Program-made: the position numbers and the translations under genes
Notes under the pieces: generated by a model
Database searches by the model: none
What the model saw: the letters and a program-made list of their open reading frames with translations, nothing else
What the model was told of the DNA's origin: nothing
Assembly (NCBI GenBank): GCA_025094145.1
Contig: JALLLS010000012.1
Location: 186,001 to 250,000 of the forward strand
From: Spinellus fusiger
Lineage: Eukaryota; Mucoromycota; Mucoromycetes; Mucorales; Phycomycetaceae
Reading direction: 5' to 3'
Length of the DNA stretch: 64,000 nt
Part shown: positions 57,912 through 64,000 of the stretch, piece by piece
Numbering within the stretch: the first letter of the stretch is position 1
Layout: each line of letters opens with the position of its first letter

Positions 57912-59736
57912 TCAAATAACAACAAAGCCTTCTTGTTGTGGATTCTTTCTTTGGATTCCTTTGCTGTGAGTTGGAAAATTATAAATGCTTCTTAGAGCAA
58001 TGACAATTCGCTGCGATTTTTTAAGATGAGCACGATCAGGATATTTTTTTCCCCAAGAGTACACCACCAATGGCATTATAAATAGCACAAGCAGCCCGAA
58101 CACCACAACGAGTACTATAAGGAAGATGGTCAATGGCCCGAAGAGACTTTTGGTTAAGAGTATCTGCTGTGAGGATAAGTTTTTGTGATAGTTCACACAG
58201 ACGTTTGTCTCCCAAGCTACGAGCTTTGCCTGCTTGGATAGAGGCCAATTCTTGGGATGTAAGCCATGAAGTAGGTAGATAACAGCGACCAAGACTCTCG
58301 CTGTCGGTAACAATATCACGGGCAATGTTAGTAAATTGTAGAGCCAGGCCCATGTCTCGTGCACGTTCAATGACCCATTGTATTGTGTTGAATCTTGTTT
58401 TTTATCACTTTCTATAAGAATACGTGTGCACATTTCTCCAACACTGCTTGCCACACAGGCAGAGTAATACACTAGATCTGCCTCAGTTTCAACTTGACGT
58501 CCTTCAAGATCCCATGTATACCCATCCAAGAGCTCTTCTAAATGCTGCAACAAAGGAAGAATTTATGGAGCTATACAAAGACCAGTCAATGTTTTTCTGG
58601 CCTGCTTTTTGACTGAACAAGTCGTGCACAAATCCTCGGACTAGTTTAAGCTGGGCTTTACGCTCTTCAAGAGGCACAGTGTTGTCATCAGCAATATCAT
58701 CTGTAGCTCGACAAAATGCATAAAGAGCACCCAAGTCTTGGCGTACATCACAAGAAAAGACACAAGAGGCTGTGTAGAAAGAAGCAGAAGCTTCCCGGAG
58801 AATATTCCAAGTGCTATTAAGATCAGACAATACCTCGAGATCTAGACTTTGATCCATTTGAAAAAAGGCCCAGCACAAATATCGCAAATGAGTCAACAGC
58901 GGCATTGGCTTTCTATCACTGGTAGGCTTAAAGTATATATCCAGAATAGCCTGTGAGCGGTCAATGGCACAAGAAGCAAAAACAAGAACAACATTGATAA
59001 GCAGGAAGAAAATGAATTCCTCGAGGGGGAGATGGGGAACGACCATCTTGCCAGTACTTGTGCGTCTAGAAATACTCCATGTATTTTGACTAATGGCATA
59101 TTGATCCACCATGCATAGAAATAGAGTAGGTAGAGCAATTGAAATAAGGACACTCTTCCAGCGACGAAGGATATATTCACTACCACCAAACCACAATAAA
59201 GCCAGTACTGGAAATGTATACCACAGAATACACCCACCATAGAAAGCAGCTGTGTCTGGAATTGCCTTGGACTACAATAAAAAACCAGTGAGTTGGTGGG
59301 GCTGGTTCTATAAGGTTTGGATATTTAGTTTGCTTACCCAAGCTTTAATAGCAACAACAATAAAGCCAATGATTGGGATACAGCGAATGCACAAAGATTG
59401 AAGTAAAGGGGTTTCTGGCTTAATATAAAAACTCGGTAAATGCCAGCGCATAACAAGTGTTGAGAATGATAAAGTGATTAATGTCATAATAATGAAAAAC
59501 ATATATTCTTCTAAAGGAACATATCCAATGACTGCAACGACACATGTGGGACAATAGAACCAGGCACGATGGTAGACAATGTAGTTATCCCACAGAGAGG
59601 CTGTTGTAAAGGCAACTAGAGACATGAACGCATATTTAAAGCCGTCGTTTGATGTATAGAATGGCTTTAAAATGAACAGAATTAGACCAAGAACAGGCAG
59701 GGTAAAGTACAGATGTACTTCCATGTAATTCAGCAT
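57912..59736 (-). pseudogene. carRA: Bifunctional lycopene cyclase/phytoene synthase, frame-broken
   Basis: CarRA joins two geranylgeranyl diphosphates to phytoene (A domain) and closes the rings of lycopene (R domain). The R domain reads well. From ATG 59736 ([18 protein letters not shown]) it contains two homologous membrane units with [18 protein letters not shown] and HLPLEEFIFFLLINVVLV. One intron (about 59336-59274) joins KAW to SKAIPD. The A domain begins with ILREASASFYTAS and has both Asp-rich sites, RATDDIADD and ARDIVTD. It is broken in three places. Near 58550 the frame jumps and about 14 residues between VAAFR and [10 protein letters not shown] are missing. Near 58382 one base is lacking before [10 protein letters not shown]. 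At 58044-58050 an A7 run has one base too many before YPDRAHLKK. No intron explains these. Either the gene is a recent pseudogene or the assembly is faulty here. ATG 59784 is an alternative start. Confidence 0.9.
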
Positions 59737-62489
59737 GGTTAAAAGAGAGTGGAATATTGATAGAAAAAAGCTCATCTTTATCATGTCTTTATAGTTGTCT
59801 GGCAGCTGTTCTTGAAATCTGCTCCTTAAAGACTCTATACCCTCCCCAATAAAGTTATGATGAGATGTCTCTGCAGAAGATCAGTAAGCTCTCGTATCAC
59901 ATTAATATTTTAAACAGGATGCAGATAAGAAAAACTCACAGTCTTCAAGGAGCTGGTATTGAATTACTTCAAGAAGATGCATCCAAACTATAGGTGAGAT
60001 TAACAAACAAAACAAATAAGATATGCCCTAGCCATAAAACATGATCAACTTCTCGATTGTATCTCAATGATGAATTCTTTGTATTTAGGTTTAAATCACT
60101 CGACAGGTATAAACACTTTAGAGACTCTCATTTCCAAAGACCAAACTTTATGTCATACAGACGATGGAATATAGGCTATGGTAATAGAGTCTTTCTCTTT
60201 GAAATAATTCAACAGCCAACCTATAATCTTATTTATTTATTCGCACTTTTCTATTAAATAAGTGAATTAATGCCATCCACCCTATACTTTTCAACATATA
60301 AATACTAATGTATCATAAACACAAGACAAGTGTGTGGTGTTTGAAGCTGACTGAAGGGAAATTATTCTATTTCATGATACTAAACATTAAGACAATCAAA
60401 TACAAATGGATTATTTCTCGGTGAATAAACAATCCCAGAGATAATCAACTCAATCAACAGAAAATATGCAATGCGAGATATCTACTTTTATTCAAAGAAG
60501 TCAATAATACGTAAATATATCAATTTTATCTGACTGTATCATATAATTCAATCTAAAATAAATAAATAAAAACAGTCTAAATTGAGGAAGATCCAAAAAA
60601 GAAATCGAAAAGAAAAGAATATAAACTTTGATAGCCTTCATTTTTGTGGTATCTCGTTGTAACAATAAACTAAATGTGGGATTCTTCTGATAGTCCTAAT
60701 AATAATTAATTTAGGCTCTTAGAGTACTACAGGATTATAATCGTATGTAGTAATATAACAGACTGTAAGGTGCAACATGCTGCTATTGATCATCTCGTTT
60801 GGTAACCATTAATAAGTATTCTTTGTCTGTGAATTGAGGTTACTGTCCTTATGCTTTCTTAATTAGGCTTAACACGGTGCTATGATGATGCCATACTGGT
60901 AAATAATATGCTATTAAATGGGTATTCATAGGTGGATAGTAAGGTATCATCATAAATTGAATATACCATGTCTTTTGTCTTTACTGTTATTTAATAAAAC
61001 TGTACCAAGATAAACCTTATTCTATATTCTCTAATAAAGAGAAGACTCCAAGCACATGATTTTTCGGTTCATTTTTCATTACAAAAAAGAAAGAAAGAAA
61101 GAAAAAGATGTCAAACTTTAGGTCTTTTGGGTAAGTTGTATAAACCAATCTATATTTTCAAAGAAACACATACTTCTAAAATAGTAGAAGGTACATTTCA
61201 GGATTTCTTTTTGTATTGGAATTGGTAATTGCCTCTTTTGCCGATTAAGCAAAGTCATTACTATTGGAGGCATTTTTATTTTTATTCTTATGAAGAAGTC
61301 ATATTTATCATGCACATTCCACTTTTACGCTTTGAAATAATAAATCTTTATTTACTATTTGTTATGTGTATTTAATCACTTGGTACATACTATGCAATTA
61401 TACCTTTTGTCTGGCTATAAGTGAAATATTATTACTTTGTCACAAGAACATAAGTCTATAGCACTGTTTCATTCTGCTCTATAATAAGAATCATGTGTCT
61501 ACGCTTGTCTAATTGATAAAACAAAAGATAATTATATATAAACAAAAGACATTACAGAAGGTGAATGCATTATTTTCATTGTTTATTAACCAGCATAATG
61601 TATCCGTCTTATCTCATTCTTATTACTATTCTCACTACTCTAACTTCTATAGTATTCATGAGCCTGTCATTATTTTTACCTGTCTTATGATACAACGATT
61701 AAGTTCAAATATATAAGTTGGCAGTGGAGTTTTGTATCCCATCTTTTTTGTTTGCACAAGTTTGGTATACATCAGTGATGGTTAAAGTTTATTATATTTT
61801 ACTAAAAATAGCTAAAATGATATTCCTTCATGTCTGTTACCTAAAAGCAGATGTTTGATTTATTATCTCATATAGAAGATCTTATAAACCTTGTACAGCA
61901 GACGCACTAGATGCAAAAGAGATATACCCTTTGTTAACATCAGTTAGTGTACATTGGTCCAATAATGTGTAAGGATGTAATAGTTATTTAACACATGTAA
62001 ATACTAAGCACTTTAATATTTTAATAGTACTAATACTAACAATACTAACAATAATGAGCATATTACCTTATACTACTTGTTTATAAAGCACTTTATAGAT
62101 AAACAATCAATGTGTATTTGTGTATTTACTTTTTATGCTACGTCTTTCTTGAGAAACAGTCCTGGACCCATCTTTCTTTCTTTTTTAATCAGTGAAGAAT
62201 ATGGAAAATAATTCCCAGTTATCCTATCTTTATACTATAGTTCAGGGGCATAAATAAAGAATCAATAATGTTTGACACAGAATCAATACTTCTATAGCTT
62301 ATTCTTTTTCGTTGTCGGATGAATGATTTCTCTTTACCGGTCATAATAGACTCCGAAAAGCATGATGATAAACGCAAGAGTCCTTAAAATATTTAAAATG
62401 TGTTAAATAGATCTTCTCAAGAAAGCATTTCTGTGGCTATTTTACACTTCTTCTACCTTTATCAGATTTCTCACCATCAATTCATTCAA
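59737..62489. promoter_or_regulatory. Shared carRA-carB intergenic region
   Basis: About 2.75 kb separate the divergent starts of carRA and carB. In Mucor and Phycomyces the corresponding region is light-regulated from both sides and, as I recall, clearly shorter. Here most of it is AT-rich with no gene. Open frames such as 60057-60257 have no likeness to proteins. The two promoters should lie near the ends (about 59740-60000 and 62250-62489). I could not identify a convincing light-response element by eye. Confidence 0.55.
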
Positions 62490-64000
62490 ATGGAAGGTCA
62501 AAAACATATTATTGTCATTGGTGCAGGTGCAGGAGGCACCGCAACTGCTGCACGTCTTGCTCGAGAAGGCTTCAAAGTGACAGTAGTAGAGAAGAACAGC
62601 TTTGGTGGTGGAAGGTGTTCTCTTATTTACCGTGATGGCCACCGATTTGATCAAGGGCCTTCTCTCTATCTCATGCCTAAACTATTCCAAGAAACATTTG
62701 AGGCCTTGGACGAGAACATTGAGGATCATGTTGAGCTTTTACGTTGCCACAATAACTACAAGGTCCACTTTGACGATGGCGACAAGATTCATTTATCCTC
62801 TGATCTTTCTCGTATGAAGACTGAAATGGAGCGTGTTGAGGGTCCTGATGGGTTTTTTCGATTCCTTGAGTTTATGAAGGAAGCTCACATCCATTATGAA
62901 AAAGGTGTTGATTTGGCAATTAAAAAGAACTTTGAGGACATTTGGAAGCTTATCAAAATCAGATATATCCCTGAAATATTCCGCCTTCATCTTCTTAGCA
63001 TGGTATATACAAGAGCCTCTGCCTACTTTAAAACCAAAAAGATGAGAATGGCTTTTACATTTCAAAGCATGTACATGGGGTAAGCTGAAATTTCTCTCTT
63101 TATTATAGAAAGAAAATGCATTGGACTGTATTTATTAACTTTCTTCGTGTATTATTAGCATGTCTCCCTATGATTCTCCTGCTGTCTATAATCTGCTTCA
63201 ATACACTGAATTTGCTGAAGGCATTTGGTATCCTAAAGGTGGTTTCAATGTTGTTATACAGAGACTACAGAGTATTGCTGAGGAGAAATTTGGTGCCAGG
63301 TTTATATTTGATGCGTCTGTAGACAAGATTAATACACATGATGAAACTAAGCAAGTGACAGGCATCACTCTTCAAAGTGGAGAAGTCATTGAAGCTGATG
63401 CTGTAGTTTGTAATGCCGATCTCGTTTATGCTTATCATAACTTTCTTCCTCCCTGCAAATGGACAACAAATATATTGGCCGAAAAGAAGTTGACATCGTC
63501 TTCTATTTCTTTCTACTGGTCATTCAAGAAAATCATACCCGAGCTTGATGTTCACAATATCTTCTTGGCAGAGGCATATCGTGAGAGCTTTGATGAGATA
63601 TTCCACGACCTCACCATGCCTTCAGAACTGTCTTTCTATGTGAATGTACCTTCCCGCATTGATTCTACTGCTGCACCACCAGGAAAAGACAGTATCATTG
63701 TGCTAGTGCCTATTGGACACATGAAAAAAGGTGATGGTGTGGATAAGGATTACACTGCCATAGTTAAAAAAGCACGTAAAATGGTAATTGAGGTGCTGGA
63801 GCGTCGTCTTGGTCTCAAGAACTTGGTGGATGAGATTGAACATGAAGAGGTCAATGATCCCAGTGTCTGGCAGAAAAAGTTTAATCTCTGGCGTGGATCC
63901 ATTCTCGGTCTCTCTCATGACATTTTCCAAGTACTTTGGTTTCGTCCCTCTACAAAAGATTCTACTGGGCGCTATGACAATCTCTTTTTTGTTGGTGCCT
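62490..64000 (+). CDS. carB: Phytoene dehydrogenase (desaturase), cut by the window end
   Basis: CarB removes hydrogens from phytoene in four steps to give lycopene, using FAD at endoplasmic membranes. Exon 1 (62490-63080) starts MEGQKHIIVIGAGAGGTATA, the FAD-binding fold, and ends at YMG. A 78-base intron leads to exon 2 (63159 onward), MSPYDSPAVYNLLQYTEFAE. The frame then stays open to the window end, through GEVIEADAVVCNADLVYAYH, HEEVNDPSVWQ, WRGSILGLSHDIFQVLWFRP and NLFFVGA. That last block is the C-terminal FAD contact. Only the last 80 or so residues, including the membrane anchor expected in this family, lie outside. Every conserved block is intact, in contrast to its partner carRA. 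The ATG at 62490 fits the start of homologues. Confidence 0.95.

Noticed and set aside
60057..60257. 66-codon frame between carRA and carB
   Set aside because: AT-rich chance frame with no motif; would be unusual inside this regulatory region.

Overview
The window looks like nuclear DNA of an early-diverging filamentous fungus of the Mucoromycota, probably Mucoromycotina (Mucor/Phycomyces-like). The reasons are AT-rich intergenic DNA, genes cut by many introns of about 40-130 bases (GT...AG), and at the right end the diagnostic pair of a bifunctional lycopene cyclase/phytoene synthase gene (carRA/carRP) and a phytoene dehydrogenase gene (carB), transcribed away from each other. Coordinates of multi-exon genes run from proposed start codon to stop codon. 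Exon joins were made by eye from splice signals and conserved protein sequence.

Layout. 0.4-3.7 kb: a decayed LINE retrotransposon on the minus strand. 4.4-18.6 kb: five plus-strand genes head to tail: mitochondrial dihydrolipoamide dehydrogenase, the mismatch-repair ATPase MSH2 (about 24 exons), a four-helix membrane protein, a coiled-coil protein resembling HAP1/TRAK motor adaptors, and a mut-7/EXD3-type exonuclease. 19.5-29 kb: a CxxC protein of unknown role, an RGG/Asn-rich small protein, the NatC subunit NAA38, a Cdc10-type septin, a HAD hydrolase and a Ser-rich unknown. 29.3-30.3 kb: a 953-bp non-autonomous DNA transposon with long inverted repeats and TA target duplication. 32.7-47.1 kb, nearly all minus strand: a C2H2 zinc-finger protein, a GRC3/NOL9-type polynucleotide kinase, beta-carbonic anhydrase, a CsbD-like protein, a DUF4112 protein, the DNA-protein-crosslink protease Spartan and TAF10. 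A bZIP factor (+) and an AT-hook protein (-) follow to 51.7 kb. 52.7-57.1 kb is a graveyard of Tc1/mariner/pogo-like transposases and a LINE tail. 57.9-64 kb holds carRA (-) and carB (+, cut by the window end).

The genes are mostly unrelated housekeeping functions, as is normal in a eukaryote. The only functional cluster is carRA-carB, which share a 2.7-kb intergenic region. CarRA makes phytoene and cyclises lycopene, and CarB desaturates phytoene to lycopene. CarB reads cleanly, but the phytoene synthase half of carRA is broken by three frame disruptions. Together with the transposon-rich DNA at its 3' side, this suggests recent loss of carotenogenesis or local assembly error. Simple and mid-length tandem repeats are frequent and several are translated inside genes.
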